Assembly: GCF_004795745.1 (NCBI RefSeq)
Contig: NZ_SDGV01000004.1
Span: 186,001 to 250,000, forward strand
Reading direction: 5' to 3'
DNA length: 64,000 nt
Source of the DNA: Vagococcus silagei
GTDB taxonomy: Bacteria; Bacillota; Bacilli; Lactobacillales; Vagococcaceae
Positions 17,055 through 26,425 of this stretch are shown one piece after another. How positions within the stretch are numbered: the first letter of the stretch is position 1; each line of letters begins with the position of its first letter. Both the position numbers and the translations under genes were made by a program. The notes under the pieces are model-generated. The model was not told where the DNA came from. It did not search any database and saw only the letters and a program-made list of their open reading frames with translations.

Positions 17055-18818
17055 TTAAATTCCTTTCTCTTCTGTGAATGGTAACTTCACAATGACTGTT
17101 GTTCCTTCTCCTAGCTCACTAGTCAGCTTGACAGTACCACCTAACATACTCACGTAATGTTGAACAATCGACAAGCCCAAACCTGAGCCACCCGTATTAC
17201 GTTGTCGCGACTGACTTACACGATAGAAACGTTCAAAAATTCGTGCTTGATCCTCATCAGAAACTCCGATACCTGTATCTTCAACCGTAAAAATTAATAG
17301 ATCATTTTGTTCAACCAAATAGACAAAAATTTCACCATTTTTCTCTGAATATTCAATCGCATTTTCAATCAAGTTTTTAACAATTAATTGAAAAGCATTG
17401 CTCGGCACCTTAAATTTTTTATCAAAAACACTATCAAAAATAATTGTTAATTCTTTTTGTTGCGCTTGATGACGATAACGTTCAATTTCTTCTTCAATCA
17501 CTGTTTTCGGACTTAAGCTCACCTGATCCAAGAGATAGATATCTTTTTCGGTCTTCAACAACATCAAAATATTTTGAATCAAACGCATTAAACGATGACT
17601 TTCTTTTTCAATAATTGTTAAAAAATCCGTCGTCGTTTCCGGATCATCTTTCGCACCACTTAATAATGTTTCTGCAAACCCCATAATTGAAGTCGTTGGT
17701 GTTTTTAGTTCATGTGAGATATTACTAATAAAATCTTCATGCACACGTTCAATCTGACGAATTTCAGTCACATCATATAATATGCCAACATATTCAATTT
17801 CATCTGAATCAGAACGTAGTGGTCTAACCGTGATTTTTACATCTCGACTCTTTTGGAAAGCTACTTGAAATTCACTTTGACTGATTTCTTGCATGCGCAT
17901 CGACTCTCGAATCAGCTTAATAACTTTCGGTTGAGTAAACCACTCTTGATAGTGACACTCTTTGAATTTTTTCCCAAATAGACGCTCTGTCGCTTCGTTT
18001 GCCAGAGTTAAATGACCAGCATTATTCACAATAAACAAACCAATCTCAAGATTTTCAAATAAAAACTGTAATTTGGTCTCATCTTGTTTTTGACGCACAT
18101 ATAAGGAGTTGGTTTCATCCATTAACTCATAAACAGTATCATATAAAACTTGCCATTCAGACGGTGCATCGACCACTTTTTGCTTCTTATTTGGATTTTT
18201 AATCGCATCTTTTAAAATGGGCAAAATAAATTGAATGGGTTTACGGCTCTGTTTCAGCAACACATAATATAGAACAAGAATTGCGACTGCTAAAATAAAA
18301 AATACTGCAAACAATTGTTTCTGAAATTGGACTAAATGACTCGAGATACCAGTATATTTTTCTGATATACGGATAATGCCCACATTACGATTTTTAATCT
18401 GAATCGGTTTTGCAACATACAAATATTTTTCTTGAACCGTCGCACTCTCACGAACAGAATAACCAATTTTTTGCTTATCCTTCAAAATCTGTTGAATCTC
18501 AGGGCGCATCTCACGCGTACCAGTCGCTTCTTTTTGGTGAGACGAATCATATATAATTTTTCCTGCCGAATCTAAAATTGTTAACCGTTCATCCTCAGAA
18601 ATAGCTTGATCTAATTCACTAGATTTAAATGAAAACATCTCATCATTCGTCACAAATGGAACAAGCAAATCAATTTCGGTTGTCAATTTTTCACGCTGTT
18701 GTTGTAAAACTTCTTCTTTAAAAAAAGAAGTGGTGTAAAGACCACCACTAATAAAAAGAATTAAGATGCCGGCAACTAACATCCACGGAGAAATTTTTCG
18801 TTTTTGTTCCTCATTCAT
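17055..18818 (-). CDS. phoR: PhoR-type membrane sensor histidine kinase
   Basis: A 587-residue kinase. Two N-terminal membrane helices (about 13-33 and 168-188) flank an extracellular sensor domain. A PAS domain is near 250-350 (LFENLEIGLFIVNNAG), and the HisKA box FISNISHELKTPTTSIMGF carries the phosphorylated His. The HATPase region has N box NLIENAIEYSE, G1 EDTGIGVSDE and G2 GGSGLGLSIV. It overlaps the phoP stop by 4 bp (ATGA). The position behind pstS and a Pho box indicates phosphate starvation sensing; sequence alone cannot separate it fully from WalK-like kinases. Confidence 0.85.
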   Translation of the reverse strand: MNEEQKRKISPWMLVAGILILFISGGLYTTSFFKEEVLQQQREKLTTEIDLLVPFVTNDEMFSFKSSELDQAISEDERLTILDSAGKIIYDSSHQKEATGTREMRPEIQQILKDKQKIGYSVRESATVQEKYLYVAKPIQIKNRNVGIIRISEKYTGISSHLVQFQKQLFAVFFILAVAILVLYYVLLKQSRKPIQFILPILKDAIKNPNKKQKVVDAPSEWQVLYDTVYELMDETNSLYVRQKQDETKLQFLFENLEIGLFIVNNAGHLTLANEATERLFGKKFKECHYQEWFTQPKVIKLIRESMRMQEISQSEFQVAFQKSRDVKITVRPLRSDSDEIEYVGILYDVTEIRQIERVHEDFISNISHELKTPTTSIMGFAETLLSGAKDDPETTTDFLTIIEKESHRLMRLIQNILMLLKTEKDIYLLDQVSLSPKTVIEEEIERYRHQAQQKELTIIFDSVFDKKFKVPSNAFQLIVKNLIENAIEYSEKNGEIFVYLVEQNDLLIFTVEDTGIGVSDEDQARIFERFYRVSQSRQRNTGGSGLGLSIVQHYVSMLGGTVKLTSELGEGTTVIVKLPFTEEKGI

Positions 18819-19540
18819 GATGTTGGCTCCTGGAATTTATAACCGAAACCACGAACTGTTTTAATATATTGGGGGGATTTTGGGTTTCCCTCGATTTTTT
18901 CACGCAAATGACTCACATGAATGTCAACAGTTCGTGACAAATGATACATTTCGTCTTGCCAAATTGACGTCATCAATTCATCACGACTAATAATCCGATT
19001 TTCACGTTTCATAAAATAAATCAATAACTCAAATTCTTTCTTTGTTAAAGAAATTTCCTCAGCATTTTTTAATACACGATAATCCTCCGGGTAAGCAACC
19101 AACTCACCAATTTTTAATTCCTTTGTGTCTGCAACTTGAACTGATATTTCATCTTTTTCAACCGCATCTACAACCTTTTCATAACGACGCTCAACGGCTC
19201 TAATACGAGCAACTAATTCACGCGGACTAAACGGTTTCGTTAGATAATCATCCGCACCCATCTCGAGGCCAATAATTTTATCGACTGTGTCATCTTTTGC
19301 CGTCAACATAATAATTGGTGTTTGTACTTTTTCATTACGGAGACGTTTTGTGACATCAAATCCATTCACCTTTGGTAACATTAAATCCAAAATAATAAAA
19401 TCGAACGAAGTCGAAAGTGCCGCATTGATAGCTTGTTCACCATCATGCGCCACTTCCACCTCAAAATTTTCTTTTTCTAAATTATATTTCAGTAATGTTG
19501 TAATCGAAGGTTCGTCGTCTACCACAAGCATTCGCTTCAT
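18815..19540 (-). CDS. phoP: PhoP-type response regulator
   Basis: A 241-residue OmpR/PhoB-family regulator. The receiver has acidic residues at MLVVDDEPS, the phospho-Asp in FIILDLMLPKVNGFD, and the lysine in DDYLTKPFSPRELVARI. The C-terminal winged helix has LTKKEFELLIYFM, VDIHVSHLREKI and TVRGFGYKF. The ATG at 19540 is chosen; a GTG at 19549 lies only 4 bp after GAGG and would add three residues. It is translationally coupled to phoR and follows pstS by about 70 bp. It is expected to bind the Pho box upstream of pstS. Confidence 0.88.
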   Translation of the reverse strand: MKRMLVVDDEPSITTLLKYNLEKENFEVEVAHDGEQAINAALSTSFDFIILDLMLPKVNGFDVTKRLRNEKVQTPIIMLTAKDDTVDKIIGLEMGADDYLTKPFSPRELVARIRAVERRYEKVVDAVEKDEISVQVADTKELKIGELVAYPEDYRVLKNAEEISLTKKEFELLIYFMKRENRIISRDELMTSIWQDEMYHLSRTVDIHVSHLREKIEGNPKSPQYIKTVRGFGYKFQEPTS

Positions 19541-19568
19541 GAAAGCCACGCATCCTCTCTAATATTTA

Positions 19569-19594
19569 TTTGCTTTATTATAACATAAAGCAAA
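19569..19594. other. Hairpin between pstS and phoP
   Basis: Arms TTTGCTTTAT (19569-19578) and ATAAAGCAAA (19585-19594) form a 10-bp perfect stem. On the minus strand no T run follows, so full termination is unlikely. An extended -10-type TGTTATAAT overlaps it on the minus strand. It may set the ratio of pstS to phoPR mRNA or mark a secondary phoPR promoter. Confidence 0.5.
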
Positions 19595-19613
19595 CCATAA
19601 CTAGAATGATTAA

Positions 19614-20504
19614 CTATTTAATCGTACCATCTAGGGCACGATCCACTTTCATCTCTGAAATTGAGATATAACCTAATTCCTTAATCACATTTTCTTGAAC
19701 ATCTTTTGTTTTCATATACTCAACAAAATCAAGGACTTCTTTTTTAGCATCTTTCTTAGTATACATATGTTCGTAAGCCCAAATTTTCCAAGAATTATCC
19801 AATACATTCGCATCTTTTGGCTCAACATCATCAATTGCTAACCCTTGAATTGTGCTGTCAATATATGAAAAGGCTAAGTAACTGATTGCACCAGGCGTTT
19901 CAGCAACAATCTTACGAACAGTCCCAGATGAATCTTGTTCTTGACCTTTCGCTGGTTCTGCACCTTCCAAAGCCCATTTTTCAAATGTTGCACGAGTACC
20001 ACTTCCAGCTGCACGGTTGATCAGCTCAATTTTTTGATCCTTGCCACCAACTTCTTTCCAATTGGTTACCTTACCTGTAAAAATATCTTTTAATTGTTGC
20101 GATGTCACATTTTTAACTCCAGCTTCTTTATTTACGACTGGCGCGACACCAACAACCGCCACACGGTGATCTTCAATTTTACTTGCATCAATTCCATCTT
20201 TTTCCTCTGCGTAAACATCTGAATTTCCGATATCCACCGCACCACTAGAAACTTGCGTTAAACCGGTACCACTACCGCCACCTTGAACGGTAATCATATA
20301 ATTAGGGTGATCCGTCATATAAATCTCACCTACTTTTTCAACTAAGGGTTGTAAAGCAGTTGAGCCAACAGCAGTTAATTCAACTTTTTCATTGCTACTG
20401 CCTTTTCCTGTTTCGGAACTACCTTCTTTTGCTTGTGTAGACCCACAGGCAGCTAATGTTAAACCTAAACCAAGTGCTGATAATGATAAAAGTAATTTCT
20501 TCAT
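19614..20504 (-). CDS. pstS: Phosphate-binding lipoprotein PstS
   Basis: A 296-residue lipoprotein. The signal peptide MKKLLLSLSALGLG ends in lipobox TLAAC with the lipidated Cys at 20. Phosphate-binding loops are visible: TAVGSTALQPL, VQGGGSGTGLTQVSSG, NRAAGSGTRATFEKW and TPGAISYLAFSY. It would deliver phosphate to a PstCAB transporter. The ribosome site is AAAGGAGA. It is the first gene of a pstS-phoP-phoR unit behind a Pho box; pstC, pstA, pstB and phoU are not in the window, which is unusual because they normally follow pstS. Confidence 0.95.
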   Translation of the reverse strand: MKKLLLSLSALGLGLTLAACGSTQAKEGSSETGKGSSNEKVELTAVGSTALQPLVEKVGEIYMTDHPNYMITVQGGGSGTGLTQVSSGAVDIGNSDVYAEEKDGIDASKIEDHRVAVVGVAPVVNKEAGVKNVTSQQLKDIFTGKVTNWKEVGGKDQKIELINRAAGSGTRATFEKWALEGAEPAKGQEQDSSGTVRKIVAETPGAISYLAFSYIDSTIQGLAIDDVEPKDANVLDNSWKIWAYEHMYTKKDAKKEVLDFVEYMKTKDVQENVIKELGYISISEMKVDRALDGTIK

Positions 20505-20580
20505 AGTTTTCGTTAATCTCCTTTAATTTTGATTACAACAGAAGTGTAACAATTGATTGTAAAATTAAAGGTCGGAAAGC

Positions 20581-20608
20581 TGTAAAGTCTGCGTAAAAAA
20601 GAGGTAAA
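20581..20608 (-). promoter_or_regulatory. Pho box upstream of pstS
   Basis: Three direct TTTACN hexamers on the minus strand, at 20603-20608 (TTTACC), 20592-20597 (TTTACG) and 20581-20586 (TTTACA), repeat every 11 bp. This is the layout of Gram-positive PhoP sites (TTNACA-N5 tandem repeats). The last hexamer could replace a -35, with TACAAT 19 bp further on as -10, as expected for an activated promoter. Confidence 0.75.
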
Positions 20609-20622
20609 GTATTTACAATGTA

Positions 20623-20660
20623 AAAATAAGTGTAGATTATTTCTAACCTACACTTATTTT
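20623..20660 (-). terminator. Terminator after the WxL gene
   Basis: Arms AAAATAAGTGTAG and CTACACTTATTTT with a T-rich run on the minus strand, 10 bp past the WxL stop and just upstream of the Pho box. Confidence 0.75.
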
Positions 20661-20670
20661 AATAAGATAT

Positions 20671-23544
20671 TTAACGTCCAGGACCATCTTTCAATGTCCA
20701 CAATAACTCTCCCTCATATTTACCTGAAAGATTTGCCGATAGAACATCCATGTGAATCCCCACTTTATCTTTTTGATTTGACAGTTCTAAGCTATTAATG
20801 ATACTAGTTGTAGACTGTGTAAATACTGGCTGACTAGACTGATCGATTCTAATTGGTGTACCATTATCCTTTCTCGTAAAGAACATTTTCTTATTCAATC
20901 GAGTCGTTTCATCTTTGATTAGTGCCACAGATTCTTTAACATCTAATTTCCAAGCAGATTGACCTCCACTTGTATCAATGACTTGGACTAAATCATTTGT
21001 TTTCGGTCTAATTTCTTTTATTGTTGTCGGCAAAATTTGACGTGATGCGAACTCCAGTTTTTCTGGCACGAGTGGAATGACTTGACCATTATACTGAATC
21101 AAAACAGTAAAATTTTGTTTTGGTGCTTTAGTTGATGATGTGACTGGCGTCGTTTCATCGCCAACTACCATCACAATATTATTTGCAAACTCTTGATAAC
21201 CATGTCGATTTCGTTCAATGTCACTTAAAGCTGTTAAAACCGGTTGTCCTGGTTTGATAAGTTTTTTAGGAATCTGAACATCTTGCAGTAAATCATCTTT
21301 GACTGGCAAATTACTCAAGTCAATGTCTTTAATCAACTTACCATCTTTAACAGTGACCAACTTAATATTCATATCGACTTCATTTTGAACAAACACCGAA
21401 ACATTTTTGATAACACTTTGCTCAAATGTTTGACTCGTTAATCTAAGTTCTGCAGTTACAGTCGTATTATTACCTTCAAACACTGAAGGAGATTTAATTT
21501 CAACTTTTACAACATCCCAGGGAAAATCGTTATTTTTTACCTGTGAAATCAACTCGCTCGTATTTAGGTCCTCTGTCAGTGTGCCTGAAGGATAGGAAAC
21601 ATTAGAAAGCGGCGTACCAGTTAAATTGCTAGTATATTGATAAATTTGATTACCTTGCGTTGGTTTTGCTTGAATATATTTTTCTTTTTTTTCTTCCATT
21701 GATGTTGATTTTACCAGAAGAATATCTGCCTCATTGTAGGCTGAATTAGTAAAATTAAAATAATTATCTTTTGGTTTAAGATCTTTACCCACATAATCAT
21801 GGGCACTTTTATGATAATATTTCAACATCAAATCTTTGTCTTCATATTTCAAATCAGAAATTTCATGAATTTCCAGATAGTCTGATTTTAAACTCCCATT
21901 GTGTAAATCCCACATAAAATTATGTTGTGCATCTTTATCACCCAAAATAATATTTGTCATCCCAGGGTTTGACGCTTTATCAATGCGATATTGATCTTCA
22001 TTTAATTTATATGACGTTGGGTTTTCTCCTTCACTATCCAAAACAACACGATAAACTTCATATTTTGTATTTTCATAGCTTTCATTTGTTTTCGTATGAA
22101 TCGTCAACTGTCTTGGTGCATACTTAGGACTTACAAGCTCAACCCCACTTAAATTCTGTTTGTAAATCACCTTTTGCTTATCCTTAGATTTTAAATTTGG
22201 ATAAAATGTTGAATTTGTGTCACTAACTTTTGTGCTCATAATTTCAACATCAGGATACTCAATTACTGGAACGTCTGTTGTTTTTACTGACAAACCAAAA
22301 GTTTTACTTTTTCCTGATTCGATTTTTAAGCCATCAAAACCAAACATCCACGCAGGATGATCTATTACCTTGGCAGTTTCAACCTGAGTATTTGTATTCT
22401 TAACATATTTATAAATTTTTCCTTTTTCGCGATTATCTTCATAAATTGATTTATCTTTGTGATATTGATTACCATATAAATCTCCACCAGTATACCAATT
22501 ATCTGGAAACATATTAGTTTTTCCTTCTTGTCTAATTCCAAATGTTTCCATAAAACTAGCTTGTTGTACTTCATCACTATAAGTATTTCTTTCGAAACTC
22601 GCAAAAATATTCATTCCTAGATATGGTGGCTTTAAAAAATCTTTATATGGTTTCTCATTTTTACCATTGTATCCAGTTTCTTCCCCAAATGTTTCCTTAA
22701 AATATACACCTTTATTTTCGCCTAAAGCTCTCATCGCTGTCGCTTTATGAATGCCTCCAATATCAATATGATTACTGTAGCCACCGACAAGATTAATAGT
22801 GTTATCATAATTATTCCCCAAGGTAAAACTTATTCTTGCATTACCACGCTTATCTGTTGATTCGACTTTTACCTTAATTGGAATAAAATCTCTTGAACCT
22901 GAAAATTTATATACACCATAATAAATTCCCTTGGTCGGATGTTCTAAATCATTGACCCAATATTCTCGAGCCTCACCAGCATTATGCGTCTCACCAACAG
23001 CCGTCGCAGTTATCCTCGATATTGCGTCATCAACCATGACCATTGTTAGCCCTGATGAGCCATATAATTTATAGTGACCAGGAGACCCCGAATTACTGTC
23101 AGCTTTAAATGTCGTCTGAATTGCGACGCCATCATCCACTACTTTTGCATAAGAAATTACTTTAGGAAATACTAATCCTTGATTTCTAGTTGTGCTTGTG
23201 ACTTTATCACCATACGAATCAACTGTTTTTAAAGTAGAACTCGATATATTTTGAGAAATAATATTTTTTTTAATTGTAAACTCATGAGCACCAAATGTTA
23301 TATAATTATCAAGCTGAGACAATTCTTCAAAATCTTCATTGTCAATTAAGACAGGAAAAAATTTATCTACACGATAATATTCGTCTAATTCACCAGGTTT
23401 ATCTAATTGATTATAGTCAATATCTCTTTTATACTTTCCAGAGCCATGCGAATCTGGACTATGCGTGTCCGCAGCTACATTTAGACTTACAGCAAAACTT
23501 AATACCAAACCAACAACAAATAAAAAAATTTTTTTATACCTCAT
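20671..23544 (-). CDS. Large secreted WxL-domain surface protein
   Basis: A 957-residue exported protein. A signal peptide (MRYKKIFLFVVGLVLSFAVS, cleavage near NVAA-DT) leads into a long beta-rich region without cysteines or clear catalytic motifs. The C-terminal about 190 residues look like a WxL domain: the first W-x-L is WKL at 865-867 in AWKLDVKE, and the second is WTL at 949-951 in GELLWTLKDG, six residues before the end. WxL domains bind peptidoglycan non-covalently. There is no LPXTG or membrane anchor. WxL genes usually come in clusters with DUF916 partners; this one stands alone beside an IS remnant. A ligand or host-binding role is only an inference. Confidence 0.85.
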   Translation of the reverse strand: MRYKKIFLFVVGLVLSFAVSLNVAADTHSPDSHGSGKYKRDIDYNQLDKPGELDEYYRVDKFFPVLIDNEDFEELSQLDNYITFGAHEFTIKKNIISQNISSSTLKTVDSYGDKVTSTTRNQGLVFPKVISYAKVVDDGVAIQTTFKADSNSGSPGHYKLYGSSGLTMVMVDDAISRITATAVGETHNAGEAREYWVNDLEHPTKGIYYGVYKFSGSRDFIPIKVKVESTDKRGNARISFTLGNNYDNTINLVGGYSNHIDIGGIHKATAMRALGENKGVYFKETFGEETGYNGKNEKPYKDFLKPPYLGMNIFASFERNTYSDEVQQASFMETFGIRQEGKTNMFPDNWYTGGDLYGNQYHKDKSIYEDNREKGKIYKYVKNTNTQVETAKVIDHPAWMFGFDGLKIESGKSKTFGLSVKTTDVPVIEYPDVEIMSTKVSDTNSTFYPNLKSKDKQKVIYKQNLSGVELVSPKYAPRQLTIHTKTNESYENTKYEVYRVVLDSEGENPTSYKLNEDQYRIDKASNPGMTNIILGDKDAQHNFMWDLHNGSLKSDYLEIHEISDLKYEDKDLMLKYYHKSAHDYVGKDLKPKDNYFNFTNSAYNEADILLVKSTSMEEKKEKYIQAKPTQGNQIYQYTSNLTGTPLSNVSYPSGTLTEDLNTSELISQVKNNDFPWDVVKVEIKSPSVFEGNNTTVTAELRLTSQTFEQSVIKNVSVFVQNEVDMNIKLVTVKDGKLIKDIDLSNLPVKDDLLQDVQIPKKLIKPGQPVLTALSDIERNRHGYQEFANNIVMVVGDETTPVTSSTKAPKQNFTVLIQYNGQVIPLVPEKLEFASRQILPTTIKEIRPKTNDLVQVIDTSGGQSAWKLDVKESVALIKDETTRLNKKMFFTRKDNGTPIRIDQSSQPVFTQSTTSIINSLELSNQKDKVGIHMDVLSANLSGKYEGELLWTLKDGPGR

Positions 23545-23903
23545 TTTTACTCCTCCAAACAGTAATGATGATTAAGATAATCGTTATAAATAGGTTAATA
23601 AGCCACATAAGAATATTAATAATACCAAAATTGCAAAATTGTTCATTATGCCTATTATATCACAACTTTATCTATTTTTAAATATTACCACCTTTTTTGT
23701 TCGTTTTTACAATATAACGAATCTTTAATAAAAAAAATCGAATAAGATATCTTTATCACTTAAATTTCTTTTTACTAAAAAAATATATAATTTTAGGAAA
23801 ATTTTATAATCAAGTTAGCCACTTGTTTTAATAAAAAAACGTCATAGCAAAAATTCATGTATTATTAGGGTTCCTACACCAACAAATAAAGGATGAATTC
23901 GCT
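23545..23903 (-). promoter_or_regulatory. Upstream region of the WxL gene, with probable promoter
   Basis: No gene is visible in this very A/T-rich gap. On the minus strand an extended -10, TGATATAAT (hexamer 23654-23659), has a weak -35-like TTTAAA 17 bp upstream and lies 110 bp before the WxL start. A GGAGGAG ribosome site precedes the gene. The part to the right of about 23800 belongs to the left flank of the IS remnant. Confidence 0.45.
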
Positions 23904-24900
23904 ATGACGCTAATAAAGAATATCACAAAAAACAATAAAGGAAAAAACATCTCTTTCGAAGAGAGAGTTTCAATTCAACATTGGAAAAAAGAAGGATTAT
24001 CAAATCGAAAGACAGCTAGACATTCAAATCGGGGCCCTCAAACGATCCATAATGAAATTAAATGTGGTATAACGATTCAATGTAAACAATAAAAACATAA
24101 TGGTAAAATCTATCGATATTAATTTTTAATTTACTTAGCTGATTTATTTCAACGTAAATACGAAACAAACCGTAAAAACTGTGGTCGTAAATACAAATGG
24201 ATAAATCATGTTTCTTTACTTGAGTGTCTTGATACGCTTATAAATAAAAAGAATATGTTTTCTCCAGATGTTGCGTTACATTTTTTAAGAAAAGAGGGGC
24301 ACTTTTCGAAAGAAATGATAGCTTGTACCACAACGTTATACCGTTGAATAGACTTAAGTTTTCTAAAAACTAAAAATATAGATTTACAACTCAAATCACA
24401 ACAAAATACAAAATCAAAACGTGTGAGAAAGAATAAGAAGATTATTGATATGTCTATTGATAAACGCCCAAAACATATTCAAACTAGAGAAATATTTAGT
24501 CATTAGTAAATCGATACAGTAGTTAGCGATAAAGATGCCCATGAACCAGTTTTACTTACTCTAACTGAACGTAAAACTAGATTTGAAATTATTATTAAAG
24601 CAAATTCTAAGACATCAAACGCAATCAATCATTGCTGATAATAGACTCGGATTTTCTGGATTAACTGAACTTTTTATACAAGAAGTACCAATTTTTTTAC
24701 ACATCATTATTCTTCGCGGAATAGAGGGACTAATGAAAAGCATAATCGGATGATTCGTCGCTTTATCCCGAAGGGAAAAAGAATGAGTAAATTTAATACA
24801 ACAAATATTAACATGGTCCCGCAGTGGATGAATGACCTTCCAAGAAAAAATTCAATTACGAAACACCACATGAAGCATTTGTTAGAGAAATAAGTCAACT
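23904..24900 (+). pseudogene. Decayed IS30-family transposase
   Basis: Pieces in different frames read as one IS30-type transposase. The N-terminal HTH is ISFEERVSIQHWKKEGLSNRKTARH. A middle part has IDKRPKHIQTREIF then, after stops, DAHEPVLLTLTERKTRFEII, the start of the catalytic core. The end has RNRGTNEKHNRMIRRFIPKGK and LPRKKFNYETPHEAFVREISQ. At least four stops or frameshifts interrupt it, so it is inactive. Terminal inverted repeats are not clear; AAGTTAGCCACTTG near 23814 and AAGTCAACTAAACTTAG near 24892 may be decayed ends. No accessory gene is carried. Confidence 0.85.
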
Positions 24901-24936
24901 AAACTTAGATATAATGTGATTTTTAGACAAAAAACA

Positions 24937-24980
24937 GCAATTTTTAAAAGTTAGATATTGTTCTAACTTTTGAAAATTGC
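24937..24980 (-). terminator. Terminator after clpX
   Basis: Near-perfect 18-bp arms (24937-24954 and 24963-24980) with an 8-base loop, followed on the minus strand by TGTTTTTTG. It lies 37 bp beyond the clpX stop, at the edge of the IS remnant. Confidence 0.8.
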
Positions 24981-25017
24981 TTTAATTTATATTTCGTATC
25001 AATCAAGTCTAAAAAAT

Positions 25018-26274
25018 TTATTCTGCCTGTTTCTCAATTAATGTCAGTTCTGGTTGACCTTCTTCAGCAACTGCTTCCTTCGTAATCACAACTTTTTCAA
25101 CATCTTCACGACTTGGGATATCATACATGATATCCATCATTATATGTTCAATGATTGAACGTAAACCACGAGCACCGGTATTTCTTTCAATGGCTTGGCC
25201 TGCAATTTCATTTAGCGCTCCTGGTGTAAATTCTAATTGAACGTCATCAATCATTAGTAATTTTTTATATTGTTTCACTAATGCATTTTTTGGTTCTGTT
25301 AGAATACGGACTAAATCTTCTTCAGTCAGTTTTTCTAATGAAGCCATCACAGGTAAACGTCCAATAAATTCAGGAATCAAACCAAATTTAAGTAAATCTT
25401 CTGGAATGATTTGTGACATAATACTTTCTTCTTCATTGCGTTTTTTGTTAGTTGATCCAAAACCAATAACTTTTTCACCTAAACGCTCTTTAACAATTGA
25501 TTCGATACCATCAAAGGCACCACCAACAATAAAGAGAATATTAGTTGTATCAATTTGAATGAGCTCTTGTTGCGGGTGTTTGCGTCCCCCTTGAGGTGGG
25601 ACACTTGCCACAGTACCTTCTAAAATCTTCAGTAAGGCCTGTTGTACCCCTTCACCTGAAACATCTCGTGTAATTGATACATTTTCACTCTTACGGGCAA
25701 TTTTATCAATTTCATCGATATAAATAATTCCATGTTCTGCTTTTTCAACGTTGAAGTCTGCAGATTGTAAAAGTTTTAATAAAATATTCTCGACGTCTTC
25801 GCCGACATAACCTGCTTCAGTTAAGCTCGTTGCATCTGCGATTGCAAATGGAACGTTTAACGTGCGTGCTAATGTTTGAGCTAAAAAGGTTTTACCAGAA
25901 CCAGTTGGTCCAATCAGGCAGATATTACTCTTTTGTAACTCAACGCCATCATCTTCCTCTTCAACTTCGTCCATAATTAATTGTTGGACACGTTTATAAT
26001 GGTTATAGACTGCCACAGATAAGACTTTTTTTGCTCGTTCTTGTCCGATGACATATTCATTCAGAACTTCCAAAATTTCCTGTGGTTTCAAGACATTAAT
26101 TAAGTCTGTTGCCATTTCATCTTGGATTTCTTCATCAATAATTTCTTTACATAAATCAATACACTCATTACAAATGTAAACACCAGGTCCGGCTACTAGC
26201 TTTTTCACTTCATCTTGGGATTTCCCGCAAAATGAACAGCGGACTTCTTTATTTTCTCCAGTGTTGTCGTACAT
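25018..26274 (-). CDS. clpX: ClpX, ATPase subunit of ClpXP protease
   Basis: A 418-residue AAA+ unfoldase. The N-terminal zinc-binding domain has CSFCGKSQ and CNECIDLC. Walker A is GPTGSGKTF, Walker B is [10 protein letters not shown], the substrate pore GYVGED is in place, sensor regions follow, and the ClpP-contact IGF loop reads KVIGFGS. It delivers tagged proteins to ClpP. The gene lies 150 bp downstream of tig, the usual order, with a terminator between them, so it has its own promoter. Length and motifs are standard. Confidence 0.98.
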   Translation of the reverse strand: MYDNTGENKEVRCSFCGKSQDEVKKLVAGPGVYICNECIDLCKEIIDEEIQDEMATDLINVLKPQEILEVLNEYVIGQERAKKVLSVAVYNHYKRVQQLIMDEVEEEDDGVELQKSNICLIGPTGSGKTFLAQTLARTLNVPFAIADATSLTEAGYVGEDVENILLKLLQSADFNVEKAEHGIIYIDEIDKIARKSENVSITRDVSGEGVQQALLKILEGTVASVPPQGGRKHPQQELIQIDTTNILFIVGGAFDGIESIVKERLGEKVIGFGSTNKKRNEEESIMSQIIPEDLLKFGLIPEFIGRLPVMASLEKLTEEDLVRILTEPKNALVKQYKKLLMIDDVQLEFTPGALNEIAGQAIERNTGARGLRSIIEHIMMDIMYDIPSREDVEKVVITKEAVAEEGQPELTLIEKQAE

Positions 26275-26377
26275 GAACCTACCTCCTAATTCGTCAACAT
26301 GTAGGATTCTACTCTTCTATTGACTCCTTTACATACTAACATATTCGCAATCTAAGTGCATCTAAAAAGTCAAAATA

Positions 26378-26402
26378 AGGTGAAGATCATTGACCTTCAC
26401 CT
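26378..26402 (-). terminator. Terminator after tig
   Basis: Hairpin AGGTGAAGGTCA / TGATCTTCACCT on the minus strand followed by TATTTT, 24 bp past the tig stop. Confidence 0.7.
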
Positions 26403-26425
26403 TTCAAAAATAAATTGTCTAAAAA

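Noticed and set aside
22365-23681. Short ORFs on both strands across the WxL gene
   Set aside because: The WxL frame explains the sequence; these lack start signals and credible products.
23739-23747. Com-box-like TCGAATAAG upstream of the IS remnant
   Set aside because: It differs from the streptococcal com-box at two positions and no competence gene follows.
24206-24898. Minus-strand ORFs in the IS30 remnant
   Set aside because: They are antisense to the decayed transposase and show no protein-like pattern.
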